64,000 nucleotides of DNA from JAGOBP01 sp046328575. Lineage in GTDB: Bacteria; Chloroflexota; Anaerolineae; Fen-1058. This document shows, piece by piece, positions 1 through 8,048 of this stretch. The notes below the pieces were generated by a model that saw nothing but the letters and a program-made list of their open reading frames with translations, had not been told where the DNA came from and did no database searches. How positions within the stretch are numbered: position 1 is the first letter of the stretch; each line of letters begins with the position of its first letter. The translations under genes and the position numbers were made by a program. The stretch covers positions 1-64,000 of the forward strand of contig JAXLWI010000003.1 of NCBI GenBank assembly GCA_046328575.1, given 5' to 3'.

Positions 1-188
1 ACAAGACCTTTGCGGCGTGGAAAGCCTTGTTTGAAGCGGGCATTTACACCAATGCCGTTATTCCGCCGGCGGTGCCGCCAAACAAGAGTCTGCTGCGCAC
101 CTCGTATATGGCGACGCACACCGAAGAGCAAATGGACTTTGTGCTGGATACGTTCTACAGGGTGGGCAAGGAGTTGGAACTGATTTAG
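1..188 (+). CDS. C-terminal fragment of an alpha-oxoamine synthase-type PLP aminotransferase (BioF/Kbl/SPT family)
   Basis: Only the last 61 codons are present; the gene enters from the left edge and stops with TAG at 186-188. The frame reads through a block with 'YTNAVIPPAVPP' followed by 'LLRTSYMATHTEEQMD' and ends in 'GKELELI'. This matches the C-terminal small domain of the alpha-oxoamine synthases (8-amino-7-oxononanoate synthase, glycine C-acetyltransferase, serine palmitoyltransferase), where 'PP..P....LR.S..A.HT..Q.D' is typical. These PLP enzymes condense an amino acid with an acyl-CoA. The substrate cannot be told from the tail alone. It is followed by a heptad repeat and a good terminator, so transcription ends here. 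Confidence 0.75.
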   Translation, partial: KTFAAWKALFEAGIYTNAVIPPAVPPNKSLLRTSYMATHTEEQMDFVLDTFYRVGKELELI

Positions 189-222
189 TGGTTAGTCGTC
201 AGTGATTAGTTGTCAGTGATCA
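188..222. repeat. Degenerate 7-nt tandem array (5 units)
   Basis: Five in-phase heptamers follow the stop codon: GTGGTTA, GTCGTCA, GTGATTA, GTTGTCA, GTGATCA. Consensus is GT-N-RTYA. It sits between the stop codon and the terminator hairpin. Arrays with the same period but other unit sequences occur in other spacers of this window. Confidence 0.6.
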
Positions 223-266
223 GAAAAGCCTCCGAAGCGCAGCATGCTCGGGGGTTTTTTGTTTTT
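223..266 (+). terminator. Rho-independent terminator after the aminotransferase
   Basis: An A-rich 5' side and CCTCCGA pair with TCGGGGG across a GC-rich apical segment, followed by a T-rich tail (TTTTTTGTTTTT, 255-266). It lies just after the stop codon at 188 and before the convergent gene ending at 319. Confidence 0.8.
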
Positions 267-318
267 CATGACGCTCAAGGAAGCGTCCGCGACACCAGGC
301 TAGTGGCTTGAGCACCTG

Positions 319-1650
319 TCAGAGGCTGAAATTCACGACTTCGACTCTCGGCTGAAAAGCATGTGTTAAGGCTCGTTTCTGTTTCCACCAAGTAAAGAAT
401 GCATATGGAAGCACGCCAAATAGACAGTAAACGAGGGTCAAACTCAGCAAACGACCATTGATGGCGACAAAGTGCTGCATCTCTGCTATGAACTGTGAAA
501 TAGGCAGTAGAGACAGATTGATCGACGGATCACTCAGCACTTCCCAGATCGCAGTTAAATACACGCCTAGTACAGCACTAACTATCGCCAGACCACTGGC
601 AATCAGCAAGCTGGTAATCGTTCGTTTTGTTCTGACTCGATCCATCGCTTTGACGATCCCAACGAACGTAGCCATTCCGATGACGGCGGCGGCAGCCTGA
701 AACACCACAGCGAGTGCGGCCCAAGCTAATGCGCCTAATATGGCTATGCCCAGCCCGACCAATATGCCGCGCTTCAAGCCGGATGGTGCAGCCTGATAAC
801 GTCGTTGGGCGTCTGAAGTCATTTCTGGCAATTGTTCTAAACAACTGTGGCATAACCAGGTTGGCGTTCCATTGATTAACACCAATTGCACAGGTTCGCC
901 ATTCTTAACTTTGCAGGTTCGACCTTCGCATTCAGTCAAAGGTTGGGCATATTTCGAAATGACTTTGACGAGTTGGATCGCTCTAGCCGCAACAGCCTCT
1001 GCCGTTTCTTTCTTCGGCTCATATGGTACGATGAACCAGGCGTAATCGTCGCCAATGGTGTAGGTAAAACCTCGCCGCTTATGCGTCTTGTCAGAGAAGA
1101 ACTGAAGATCAGAATCTTGCCGAATTGCTTCTTGGGTAGCCGCCTTGTCCAGGCCTGAGCGAAAGCGAATTAGTATCCCTATAATCGGGCGAAGTGTCTG
1201 TTCATGTTGGCCGTAAACGATCATGGTTACGTACTGGTTGATGCGTCCAATCAGTCGGTATTGCCAGAGACCCGGTTGATCATTACGTAGAAAGGGTTTC
1301 AGGCCTGTTAATTCGGCCAGCTTACGCCAATACTCTCCATACGTGAGGCGATTTCGGATTACCTTGCTTTGTAGCGTCCCCACGCGGCCACCATCTTCAA
1401 GTGCCGTTTGTGGCTCATCGCCAACCCAGAGCAGGTAGCGATACACAAAGCCATTCGTAACGATCTCGAAGGTCGCGGGCTGCCCATCGACGTTGAAGGT
1501 GTGCCGCGTCCCATATTCAAGAAGTTTTCGGTCAGACACGACCACTCGCTCGTCGAGCCAGACCGTTCGCTGGCCAGTCCAGTAGGAATGCTGCGCGCGA
1601 ACAGTGTGCGATTGTCCGTTGATCTGAATCTGCCAAGTACGTTTGGCCAT
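319..1650 (-). CDS. Multi-domain membrane protein with N-terminal FAIM1-like beta domain
   Basis: 443 aa. Residues about 1-85 ('W.I.ING..HTV', 'HSYWTGQRTVWLDE', 'G...RYLLWV') resemble the FAIM1-type beta-sandwich seen in eukaryotic Fas apoptotic inhibitory molecules and in some bacterial proteins. The middle (about 100-235) has no recognised family. A cysteine cluster around 240-275 (CEGRTC and CHSCL) could form a zinc site. About 295-425 holds at least four hydrophobic helices, so the C-terminus is in the membrane. Function is unknown. The ATG at 1650 is preceded by a heptad repeat that itself supplies AGGGATCAGG, a possible ribosome site. The gene follows the peptidase with only 30 bp between, so they may be co-transcribed. 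Confidence 0.7.
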   Translation of the reverse strand: MAKRTWQIQINGQSHTVRAQHSYWTGQRTVWLDERVVVSDRKLLEYGTRHTFNVDGQPATFEIVTNGFVYRYLLWVGDEPQTALEDGGRVGTLQSKVIRNRLTYGEYWRKLAELTGLKPFLRNDQPGLWQYRLIGRINQYVTMIVYGQHEQTLRPIIGILIRFRSGLDKAATQEAIRQDSDLQFFSDKTHKRRGFTYTIGDDYAWFIVPYEPKKETAEAVAARAIQLVKVISKYAQPLTECEGRTCKVKNGEPVQLVLINGTPTWLCHSCLEQLPEMTSDAQRRYQAAPSGLKRGILVGLGIAILGALAWAALAVVFQAAAAVIGMATFVGIVKAMDRVRTKRTITSLLIASGLAIVSAVLGVYLTAIWEVLSDPSINLSLLPISQFIAEMQHFVAINGRLLSLTLVYCLFGVLPYAFFTWWKQKRALTHAFQPRVEVVNFSL

Positions 1651-1654
1651 TGCG

Positions 1655-1682
1655 CCTGATCCCTGATCCCTAATCCCCGATT
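1655..1682. repeat. Degenerate 7-nt tandem array (4 units)
   Basis: CCTGATC, CCTGATC, CCTAATC, CCCGATT in phase. It fills nearly the whole 30-bp spacer between the peptidase stop and the start of the FAIM1-like gene, overlapping the stop codon of the former. On the minus strand it reads as GGGATCA/GGGATTA units and places a purine-rich SD-like string just upstream of the ATG at 1650. Confidence 0.6.
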
Positions 1683-2781
1683 AACTGATAACCACCAACT
1701 CCCGATTGTACGTTGTAAGGCTTTCCGCCCCATCTGCGGTGATCAGCACATCATCTTCGATGCGCACACCGCCGACGCCGGGAATGTAGATGCCGGGTTC
1801 GACGGTGAAGGTATTGCCGGGCACAAGTGGCACCGCGTTGCCTTCCACCATGTACGGCGGCTCGTGACCTTCCAGGCCCAGGCCATGCCCGGTGCGATGT
1901 GTGAAGTACTGCCCGTAACCCGCCTCGACGATGACTTTGCGCGCGGCCCGATCGATGTCCTGGCCGGTCGCACCCGGCTTGGCCGCAGCGCGACCAGCGG
2001 CATTGGCTTGCTTCACCACCTCGTAGATGCGTTTGAATTCATCGGATACGGCACCCACCGCAAACGTCCGCGTGATGTCGCTGTTGTAGCCATCGACGAT
2101 GATGCCGAAATCCATCAACAATCCTTCACCCGCCTGAATGACGCCCTCGCCCGCGGCGAGATGCGGCAGCGCCGCGTGCGGTCCGGCCTGAATCAGCGGC
2201 TCAAACGCGATCGCTTCCGCGCCGCGGCGGAGCAGCGCCACCAGCAATTCATTTGCCACCTGTCGCTCGGTCATGCCCACGCGGACGACGTCCAACACAT
2301 CGTCAAGGGCCTGCTCGGTGATGGCGATCGCCCGCCGCATCGCAGCGATCTCGTCGGCATCTTTGATCGTGCGCGACGCCGCGATGCTGTCTTCCGCGTT
2401 CTCGATCTTGACGTGCGCCGCCGCTTGCTCCAACAACCGCAGTTCGAGCACGCGCATCTTCAACGCTTCCACGCCGATCGTCGCGGTGCCTAGGTTCAAG
2501 GCTGTACTGGCCGCGCGAAATGCATCGAGCGGATCTTGTCCATCGCGATAGGTGAAAATCTGCCAATCGATGGGGCTGTTATCGGCTTTGCTGGCTTCAA
2601 ACGCAGGCACGATCAACACCGGACGACCATCTACCGGCAGCAAAGCCAGCGTCGGTCGTTCCGATAGATGAAAGTGTAGCCCGGTGTAATACACCAGATT
2701 CGGACCGGGCACCAGCGCGATGCAATCCAACTTGGCCGCGGCGGCAAATTGGCTCAGTTTGGTCAGACGCGAGTTGGTCAT
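1681..2781 (-). CDS. Xaa-Pro dipeptidase / aminopeptidase (M24B family)
   Basis: 366 aa, the usual length for the family. Creatinase-like N-domain about 5-130 and pita-bread catalytic domain about 135-360. All five metal ligands are visible: D224 (MDFG), D235 (NSDITRTF), H299 (HRTGHGLGLE), E328 (VEPGIY) and E342 (GVRIEDD). The enzyme removes N-terminal residues from, or splits, peptides with proline at position 2, using two Mn/Co ions in the cytoplasm. Start is the ATG at 2781. The FAIM1-like gene follows 30 bp downstream on the same strand. No disabling change is seen. Whether it is a dipeptidase (PepQ-like) or aminopeptidase (PepP-like) cannot be decided here. Confidence 0.92.
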   Translation of the reverse strand: MTNSRLTKLSQFAAAAKLDCIALVPGPNLVYYTGLHFHLSERPTLALLPVDGRPVLIVPAFEASKADNSPIDWQIFTYRDGQDPLDAFRAASTALNLGTATIGVEALKMRVLELRLLEQAAAHVKIENAEDSIAASRTIKDADEIAAMRRAIAITEQALDDVLDVVRVGMTERQVANELLVALLRRGAEAIAFEPLIQAGPHAALPHLAAGEGVIQAGEGLLMDFGIIVDGYNSDITRTFAVGAVSDEFKRIYEVVKQANAAGRAAAKPGATGQDIDRAARKVIVEAGYGQYFTHRTGHGLGLEGHEPPYMVEGNAVPLVPGNTFTVEPGIYIPGVGGVRIEDDVLITADGAESLTTYNRELVVIS

Positions 2782-2804
2782 GGATATCCTTTCGAGTGGG
2801 GCGT

Positions 2805-2833
2805 TTTACGCATTAAGCAATACGCATTATAAT
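2805..2833 (+). promoter_or_regulatory. Sigma-70-type promoter for the YtxH gene, built from a heptad repeat
   Basis: -35 TTTACG (2805-2810), 17-bp spacer, perfect -10 TATAAT (2828-2833). The sequence is also a tandem heptad array from 2807: TACGCAT, TAAGCAA, TACGCAT, TATAATC. The SD GGAGGTGG and ATG at 2866 follow at a normal leader distance. Confidence 0.65.
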
Positions 2834-2865
2834 CGCATCGATCCAATTCCGGAGGTGGAAGTCCG

Positions 2866-3075
2866 ATGGGAAAGTTTCTGGCATTCCTGAGCGGCGTGTT
2901 AAGCGGAGCGGTGGTCGGCGCCGTCACGGCGTTACTGTTGACGCCGCAAAGTGGCGAAGGCCTAAAAGGTCAAGCGCGCCAACGGTACAACGATATGTTG
3001 GAAGAAGGTCGCAAAGCGGGCGAGGCCCGTCGGCAGGAAGTGCTGGCCGAATTTGAGGCCATGAAGCACGGTTAA
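2866..3075 (+). CDS. Small YtxH-type membrane-anchored protein
   Basis: 69 aa. One N-terminal transmembrane helix (about 4-26, small residues plus leucines) is followed by 'LLTPQSGEGLKGQARQR' and a charged helix rich in Glu, Lys and Arg. The order 'G...GA..GLLFAP.SG...R' is typical of YtxH-like (gas-vesicle-protein-like) small proteins, whose role is mostly unknown and sometimes stress-linked. The start is fixed by GGAGGTGG about 8 nt upstream of the ATG and by the promoter at 2805-2833. It is monocistronic, closed by the hairpin at 3081-3118. Confidence 0.8.
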   Translation: MGKFLAFLSGVLSGAVVGAVTALLLTPQSGEGLKGQARQRYNDMLEEGRKAGEARRQEVLAEFEAMKHG

Positions 3076-3080
3076 ACAGA

Positions 3081-3121
3081 CACCCGCCCCGACGTTGACT
3101 GTAACGTCGGGGCTGGTGTGT
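3081..3121 (+). terminator. Hairpin terminator between convergent genes
   Basis: GCCCCGACGTT (3086-3096) pairs perfectly with AACGTCGGGGC (3103-3113) around a 6-nt loop, with an extra CACC/GGTG pairing outside. The T-tail is short, so termination strength is uncertain, but it lies between the YtxH stop and the convergent metalloprotease stop. Confidence 0.65.
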
Positions 3122-3171
3122 TACTTCAGTGTGAGACTCTAATGCTCTAAGCTCGCGTCCCCGCGGGCGCG

Positions 3172-5238
3172 CTATTTTGTCGTGATATTCCAGTTGAAGT
3201 CGGCTTCTTCCGTGGTCTTGGGCGCCATCGCACTGATGACGATCTCCGCCCGCTTCAACTGACTCAGCGGCACCGTCCACTGCGCGGTATTATCGGCGGT
3301 GAGTGGCAACCGCGTCACCGTAGTCTGGCCGTCCTGTCCAAAACTGATCAGCTGCACCGCATAGGTTTGCGGCACAAAGTTATTGGTGCGCAGCCAGCCA
3401 CCCGCCTGCCAGCCCGCCGAGCCGTTTTCGAAATCATCGTGATAGTTGATCTCCGGGATCGACACATCGTCGATGGCCATGCCGGGCAGGTTCACGGCTA
3501 GATCGTTGATCACCTCAAACCCGATCGTGATCTTCTTCCCCGCGTAATCGCTGAGATCGACGGTTTCTTCAACCCACTGGGGTTTATCGCCACCGCCGCT
3601 GTTGCCGGTGTAGCCCCAACCGTAATTCGCATTGATGGGATTGGTGTCGGTAGTCGATGGTGCTTGCAAAATCTTCCACGTCTTGCCGCCATCTTCGGAC
3701 ACCGTCAGATACGCGTAATCCCAGTCTTTTTCCAGTGAATACCACGTCCAGTAGGTAAGCGTCGCTTTGTTCACGCTGGTCAGATCGAAGTCGCGTGTCA
3801 GCGTGAGATCGGTCGTGTCGCCGCGATTGCTCCACATGAAGTATTGCCCGCTGTGCGGCTCCGCGCCGATCATGCGCGCTTTTGTCGAGCCGGCAAAATC
3901 GATCGAGACGTCTTTAGCCCCCTGCAATTCGATATAACGCCCGGCGTATTGATGCACGTTGCTGCGCTCGGCAAACGGAAAGCGCTTGATCGACTGCTCG
4001 GGTTCCACCTGCGCTCGATCGGTTTGGGCGTAGCCATAGCGGCCGTTGTCGATTGAAGGATTATCGAGCGTGCGCGCCACCAACCAATCGGCGACAAAAT
4101 CGTCGACGGTCTTGCCCGGCTCCAACTTGTCCAGAACTTTCTGGATGCCAATGAGTCCATTGGCGGGTTCAGCGGCTAGTGCTTGCACGCCTTTATCGCC
4201 GAAACGATCCCAGAAGTACAACATGAACGAAAAGGCTGTGCCGTAATTCTGCGCGTCGGCCACGCCGCCATCTGGCCACGAGTTGAGTTGGATGTCGGGC
4301 GTCCGCGCAGCAACAAGGTCCGCACCCGGATCATCGCCGTTAAGGAAGATGGCCAATTCCGACATGCCTTCGCTGACCCAGGTGTCTTCGTTCTGATCAT
4401 CGCGGAACAAAATCATATGCTGAAATTCATGCGCCAGCACGCCATCGTAATAGCCTGACCCCACCGCTTCCGCGCCGCCTACACCTTCGATGTCGATGTA
4501 AAACATATCTTTCTCGTTGGAGTCGGCGCGCACGGCGCTAGTCACTTGATCGACGCTGGAGAAATAGCCGCCTGACGAAGTGCCAGAGGTATTGAGAATA
4601 TGAATGCGCGGATCGCAATCGATGCCGGGATTTTCTTCTTCGCCGAAGAGCGCGTGATTACGCGGATAGATTTTGTCGTTGAACGTCTGCGCGGAGCGGA
4701 TCAACGCCTGCCGATCGACCATCTGCTCCCAACGGTTGTCCAGCCACATATACGCGTGATCGGTTTTAGCCACCAGTGTGGCCTCTACATCAAACGTCTT
4801 GAGGTTGTCGAAACTGAACACTTGAAACTTCGTTTGATCGCCAACATTGTAATCGGGCGCCGTGGTGCACGTCTTATCGGGCGCATCGGCGGGCAAGCCC
4901 TTGAACTTGATCGCTAAGGCGCGCAGATCGCCCGGCGGAATGTCGGTGGTCTCAACCAATTGGGCGTTCGTGCGATCGGCGTCGGTGACGGCATCGCGGA
5001 TAAGGCCGACCGTGTCAAACGTCGCGCCGCTGTCAGATGGAGTCGTGGGGACGGTGGTGGCATCGGGTGCGGCCGTGGCCGCCGGCTGCGCGGGATCCGA
5101 TCGGGGCACAGAATTGATCGGCGCGCGGGTCGGTTCGGGTACAGGCTGAATCGGCTGCACATTGGTACACGCTGCCAACAGCGTTGTTACGAGCAGCAAC
5201 AGCGTTAGCGATCGTTTCAAGGTGACTCTAATGTTCAC
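3172..5238 (-). CDS. Secreted lipoprotein zinc metalloprotease (immune-inhibitor-A-like)
   Basis: About 688 aa. Lipoprotein signal: charged start, leucine-rich core, lipobox LLAAC with the cysteine at residue 24, then a Pro/Thr/Ala-rich linker to about 70. The protease domain carries HEFQH (H270, H274) within 'GVLAHEFQHMI' and a downstream 'WVSEGMSE' that supplies the likely third zinc ligand. The C-terminal part has a beta domain ('TWYSLEKDWDYAYLTVSEDGG', 'GFEVINDLAVNLPGMAIDDV') like the MAM/C-terminal region of immune inhibitor A (M6) peptidases. It should act outside the cell, tethered to the membrane. I chose the GTG at 5238 because GGAGGAG lies just upstream; a TTG at 5250 would be inside that ribosome site. 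Confidence 0.85.
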   Translation of the reverse strand: MNIRVTLKRSLTLLLLVTTLLAACTNVQPIQPVPEPTRAPINSVPRSDPAQPAATAAPDATTVPTTPSDSGATFDTVGLIRDAVTDADRTNAQLVETTDIPPGDLRALAIKFKGLPADAPDKTCTTAPDYNVGDQTKFQVFSFDNLKTFDVEATLVAKTDHAYMWLDNRWEQMVDRQALIRSAQTFNDKIYPRNHALFGEEENPGIDCDPRIHILNTSGTSSGGYFSSVDQVTSAVRADSNEKDMFYIDIEGVGGAEAVGSGYYDGVLAHEFQHMILFRDDQNEDTWVSEGMSELAIFLNGDDPGADLVAARTPDIQLNSWPDGGVADAQNYGTAFSFMLYFWDRFGDKGVQALAAEPANGLIGIQKVLDKLEPGKTVDDFVADWLVARTLDNPSIDNGRYGYAQTDRAQVEPEQSIKRFPFAERSNVHQYAGRYIELQGAKDVSIDFAGSTKARMIGAEPHSGQYFMWSNRGDTTDLTLTRDFDLTSVNKATLTYWTWYSLEKDWDYAYLTVSEDGGKTWKILQAPSTTDTNPINANYGWGYTGNSGGGDKPQWVEETVDLSDYAGKKITIGFEVINDLAVNLPGMAIDDVSIPEINYHDDFENGSAGWQAGGWLRTNNFVPQTYAVQLISFGQDGQTTVTRLPLTADNTAQWTVPLSQLKRAEIVISAMAPKTTEEADFNWNITTK

Positions 5239-5303
5239 AATCTCCTCCAAATAGTTAACCTAAACGCGGCGATTATACCATTCACGTTCCCTATAAAATG
5301 CAC

Positions 5304-5334
5304 ATCGCTCGACCTGGGCAAAGCGTCGAGCGAT
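5304..5334. terminator. Hairpin after the double-PDZ gene
   Basis: ATCGCTCGAC (5304-5313) and GTCGAGCGAT (5325-5334) form a perfect 10-bp stem. It is just downstream of the PDZ gene stop on the minus strand. The arm sequence recurs in the duplicated hairpins upstream of the same gene (6470-6670). There is no long T-tract, so termination is only likely. Confidence 0.5.
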
Positions 5335-5357
5335 GCGATGTTGAAAGACGATTGAGG

Positions 5358-6377
5358 TTAACCGGTGAAGCCGGGGTTATCGTTATTGAAGCCCGGCGGC
5401 ATTTGGAATTGTCGTTCGGCGGGTCGCTGCCCTAAGGTGACTTTAACTTCGCGCGAATCGGTCGGGCCGTTGGCCGTCCCTTTGACTACTGTCAGCGTGA
5501 TCTCATCGCCAACTTTGAACTGCTGCACGGCATCGCGCAGTGTGTGCTGATCATCGACGGCTGTGCCGTTAACGGCGGTGATGACGTCGCCCTTCTTCAG
5601 ACCCGCCTTCGCCGCCGGACTGCCCGCCACAACGACCCGGATCAATGCGCCGGTTGTGCCGGTAATGCCTTCGCGCGCGGCCACATCAGCCGTGATCGAT
5701 TCGAACTCCACACCCAGATATGGGCCGTTCGCCGCTGGCGCTGTTTGATCTTGCCCGTTGCCAAACGGCATCGGTACCTGCGAACCATCGGGCAATTGGA
5801 AATTGAAGTCTTGTGTCGCGGGCCGTTCGCCCAACTTCACTTTAACGTCGTGCGAATCGGTCGGACCATTGGCAGTACCTTTTACAATCGTCAACGTGAT
5901 CTCATCGTTGGGCTTAGAATTCGCTACGCGGCTGCGGAGATCGTTCTGCGCGTCGACCGTCTGGCCATCGACAGCGGTGATCACCTCGCCCGCTTTGAGA
6001 CCTGCCGTGGCGGCGGGGCTGCCCTCCACCACCGATCGGATCAACGCGCCCGTCGTGCCCGTGATGCCTTCGGTCGCGGCGAGTTCCGGTGTGATCATTT
6101 GATACTCAACACCCAAATACGCGCCGCCCGCCTGTGTCGGCTGTACCTGTCCAAAGGGTAAGGTAAAGCCCTGCGGGCCGTTGGAGTTGCCGCGATTCTG
6201 ATCGGGTACAGGTGCGGCCGCGGCCGCCTGATTGGACGCCGCTTGCCGTGCGCCCTCGGCCTGACCCCAGCGATAGCCGATCAAACCGCCCGCGCCCAGT
6301 CCGGCGCCTAATAGCACCAATGCGCCAATGACAATCCCTAAGACTTGTTTGCCGCTGAATCGTGACTCGGTGGTCAT
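5358..6377 (-). CDS. Membrane-anchored protein with two tandem PDZ domains and no protease domain
   Basis: 339 aa from the ATG at 6377, chosen because GGAGGCGAAAAG lies just upstream; a longer reading would add 15 residues without an SD. One transmembrane helix at about 12-38, then a Pro/Gln/Asn-rich linker, then two PDZ domains (about 85-185 and 215-315). The repeats are nearly identical in stretches: each has 'GITGTTGALIR', 'GSPAA.AGLK.G' and 'VKGTANGPTDS', so one arose by duplication of the other. The HtrA/DegP peptidase domain that normally precedes such PDZ domains is absent. It may bind exposed C-termini of extracytoplasmic proteins as an adaptor. The same-strand glycosidase lies 432 bp upstream. 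Confidence 0.85.
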   Translation of the reverse strand: MTTESRFSGKQVLGIVIGALVLLGAGLGAGGLIGYRWGQAEGARQAASNQAAAAAPVPDQNRGNSNGPQGFTLPFGQVQPTQAGGAYLGVEYQMITPELAATEGITGTTGALIRSVVEGSPAATAGLKAGEVITAVDGQTVDAQNDLRSRVANSKPNDEITLTIVKGTANGPTDSHDVKVKLGERPATQDFNFQLPDGSQVPMPFGNGQDQTAPAANGPYLGVEFESITADVAAREGITGTTGALIRVVVAGSPAAKAGLKKGDVITAVNGTAVDDQHTLRDAVQQFKVGDEITLTVVKGTANGPTDSREVKVTLGQRPAERQFQMPPGFNNDNPGFTG

Positions 6378-6469
6378 ACTCTTTTCGCCTCCAAATTTCT
6401 GGTCGAAGTATGCCACGCGCACGTTAAGATTTCGTAAGAAGGACTTGAAAGTTGCTTGAAAAGTGCGCT

Positions 6470-6742
6470 AAAACGCAAACCGCCCGACCTTGCCTAAGGG
6501 TCGGGCGATCTGCGTAGGAGGAAGGAAGTTGATGATAGTATCGATCCGTTGGCTTAAGCGCACATGAAAAAGAGTTGAAGGTTGATTGAGAGTTGGCCAA
6601 CTTTCAAAGTTCGTGCCGTATAACGCAAATCGCTCGACCTTGCCTAAGGGTCGAGCGATTTGTGTAGGAGGAAGGAAGTTGATGATAGTATCGATCTGTT
6701 GGCTTAAATTCATATGAAAACGAGTTGAAAGTTGATTGAGAA
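6470..6742. repeat. Direct duplication of a ~150-bp hairpin-bearing spacer element
   Basis: Two copies, from about 6470 and about 6622. Each contains a hairpin (arms CGCCCGACC/GGTCGGGCG in copy 1, CGCTCGACC/GGTCGAGCG in copy 2, shared loop TTGCCTAAG), then an almost invariant block around GGAGGAAGGAAGTTGATGATAG, then 'GAGTTGAA.GTTGATTGAGA'. The C-to-T change in one arm is matched by G-to-A in the other, so pairing is kept. This fills most of the 432-bp spacer between the glycosidase stop and the PDZ gene start. An open reading frame across it on the minus strand is a by-product of the duplication. Confidence 0.75.
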
Positions 6743-6809
6743 TTCGAGAGACTGCGAACGCAGAATTCAGAACAGCGACTGCGTACGAACCCATCTACTC
6801 TCGATTGAC

Positions 6810-7706
6810 CTACAACTCCCGAGCGATCAGTGTGGCGACGCGGGCATTGTTGGCCAGCAGCGCAATGTTGGTCTTCATGCTCTCGCCGCCCGTCAGTTCG
6901 GCGACGTGCGCCAGCAGGAACGGCGTAATGGCCTTACCGCGCACACCCTGATCTTCAGCCATTTTCAGCGCGGCGAGGATGGCTGGCTCGATGTCTTCGT
7001 TGGGGATGGCGAGTTCGGCAGGCACCGGGACACCGATCAGCACGCCGCCTTCCAGACCAAGTTGATACTTAGCGCGAATGATCGCCGCCGCGTCCGCCGC
7101 TGTATCGACGCGGGCATCGACGGGCAGGCCGCTGCTGCGCGAATAGAACGCCGGAAAGGTATCTGTGCCAAAGCCCAGCACGGGCACGCCGCGCGTCTCC
7201 AGCCATTCGAGCGTGAGCGGCAGATCGAGGATGGCCTTTGCGCCCGCGCACACGACAGTGACGGGCGTCTGCGCCAGTTCGGGCAAATCGGCGGACACAT
7301 CGAACGGCTGCCCGCGGTGCACCCCGCCGATGCCGCCGGTGGCAAACACCTTGATGCCAGCCTGCGCGGCCACCCACATCGTCGCGGCGACGGTCGTCGC
7401 GCCATGGCCGCGCTGCGACACCACAATAGGCAAATCGCGGCGGCTGACCTTGCGGACACCGTCGGTGTTAGCTAGCAATTCCAGTTCGTGCGGCTCCAGC
7501 CCGGCGTGAATTTCGCCGTTCAAAATCGCGATGGTGGCGGGGACAGCACCGTTGTCACGGACCACAGCCTCAAGCTGGCGGGCCACGTCGAGATTGACAG
7601 GGCGCGGCAGACCGTGCGTGATCAGTGTCGATTCCAGCGCGACGACGGGCTGATGGTTGGTCAGCGCCTCGCGGACGGAGGCAGAGAGATGGAGGGTAAT
7701 GGGCAT
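6810..7706 (-). CDS. psuG: Pseudouridine-5'-phosphate glycosidase
   Basis: 298 aa, full length for the PsuG/YeiN family. Family blocks are all present: 'VALESTLITHGLPRP' with the catalytic Glu, 'VSRRDLPIVVSQRGHGATTVAATM', 'VFATGGIGGVHRG', 'VVCAGAKAILDLPLTLEWLET' with the Schiff-base-type lysine, 'GFGTDTFPAFY' and 'KAITPFLLAHVAELTGG'. The enzyme splits the C-C bond of pseudouridine 5'-phosphate to uracil and ribose 5-phosphate, a Mn-dependent step in pseudouridine breakdown. The partner kinase PsuK is not next to it. It stands alone on the minus strand, with the duplicated hairpin element downstream and a regulatory spacer upstream. Start ATG at 7706. Confidence 0.95.
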   Translation of the reverse strand: MPITLHLSASVREALTNHQPVVALESTLITHGLPRPVNLDVARQLEAVVRDNGAVPATIAILNGEIHAGLEPHELELLANTDGVRKVSRRDLPIVVSQRGHGATTVAATMWVAAQAGIKVFATGGIGGVHRGQPFDVSADLPELAQTPVTVVCAGAKAILDLPLTLEWLETRGVPVLGFGTDTFPAFYSRSSGLPVDARVDTAADAAAIIRAKYQLGLEGGVLIGVPVPAELAIPNEDIEPAILAALKMAEDQGVRGKAITPFLLAHVAELTGGESMKTNIALLANNARVATLIAREL

Positions 7707-7947
7707 GATGAGGGGCCTCGTTTCGATAGATTCTAAACTATGCCGATTGTAACTCGATTGTAATATGCTGAATAGTCAAACCCCAATGGATTTGAACAAA
7801 CCGAGTCACGTTCAAGCAAAACACCAAGATCTCCTACCATTACTTCCAGTCTGCTGAAGGCAGCCATGCCTTGATGCCTGTAATCATTGTAAGAAAACCG
7901 CAACCATTTTGAAAGGCTTGAGTTATGCATTTTACAAGCATTACGCA

Positions 7948-8040
7948 TATAATTACAACACAGAATCGGTCCTATCATACAACTAGAAGTCTGATTACAC
8001 TTTCTAGTCGTGTGAGGAGGAAGATTCTGACGTTACGGAG
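7948..8040 (+). promoter_or_regulatory. Upstream region of the GAF/CHAT locus: -10 box, hairpin and SD
   Basis: The 342-bp spacer 7707-8048 is AT-richer than its surroundings. It holds a perfect -10 TATAAT at 7948-7953 without a clear -35, and a near-perfect inverted repeat (ACAACTAGAA at 7979-7988 with TTCTAGTCGT at 8002-8011). A GAGGAGGAAG string lies at 8014-8023 and CGGAG at 8036-8040, the latter at ribosome-site distance from the ATG at 8049. The hairpin lies in the predicted leader and could be an operator or a leader structure. Nothing else recognisable is in the spacer. Confidence 0.4.
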
Positions 8041-8048
8041 ATGACGTG

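Noticed and set aside
1681..2566. Long shadow frames opposite or beside the peptidase and other GC-rich genes
   Set aside because: They are antisense or shifted readings of genes with clear families; this applies across the whole window.
6468..6794. 108-codon open frame on the minus strand with an internal repeat
   Set aside because: The repeat comes from the DNA duplication of a hairpin element; the protein has no recognisable domain and crosses terminator-like stems.
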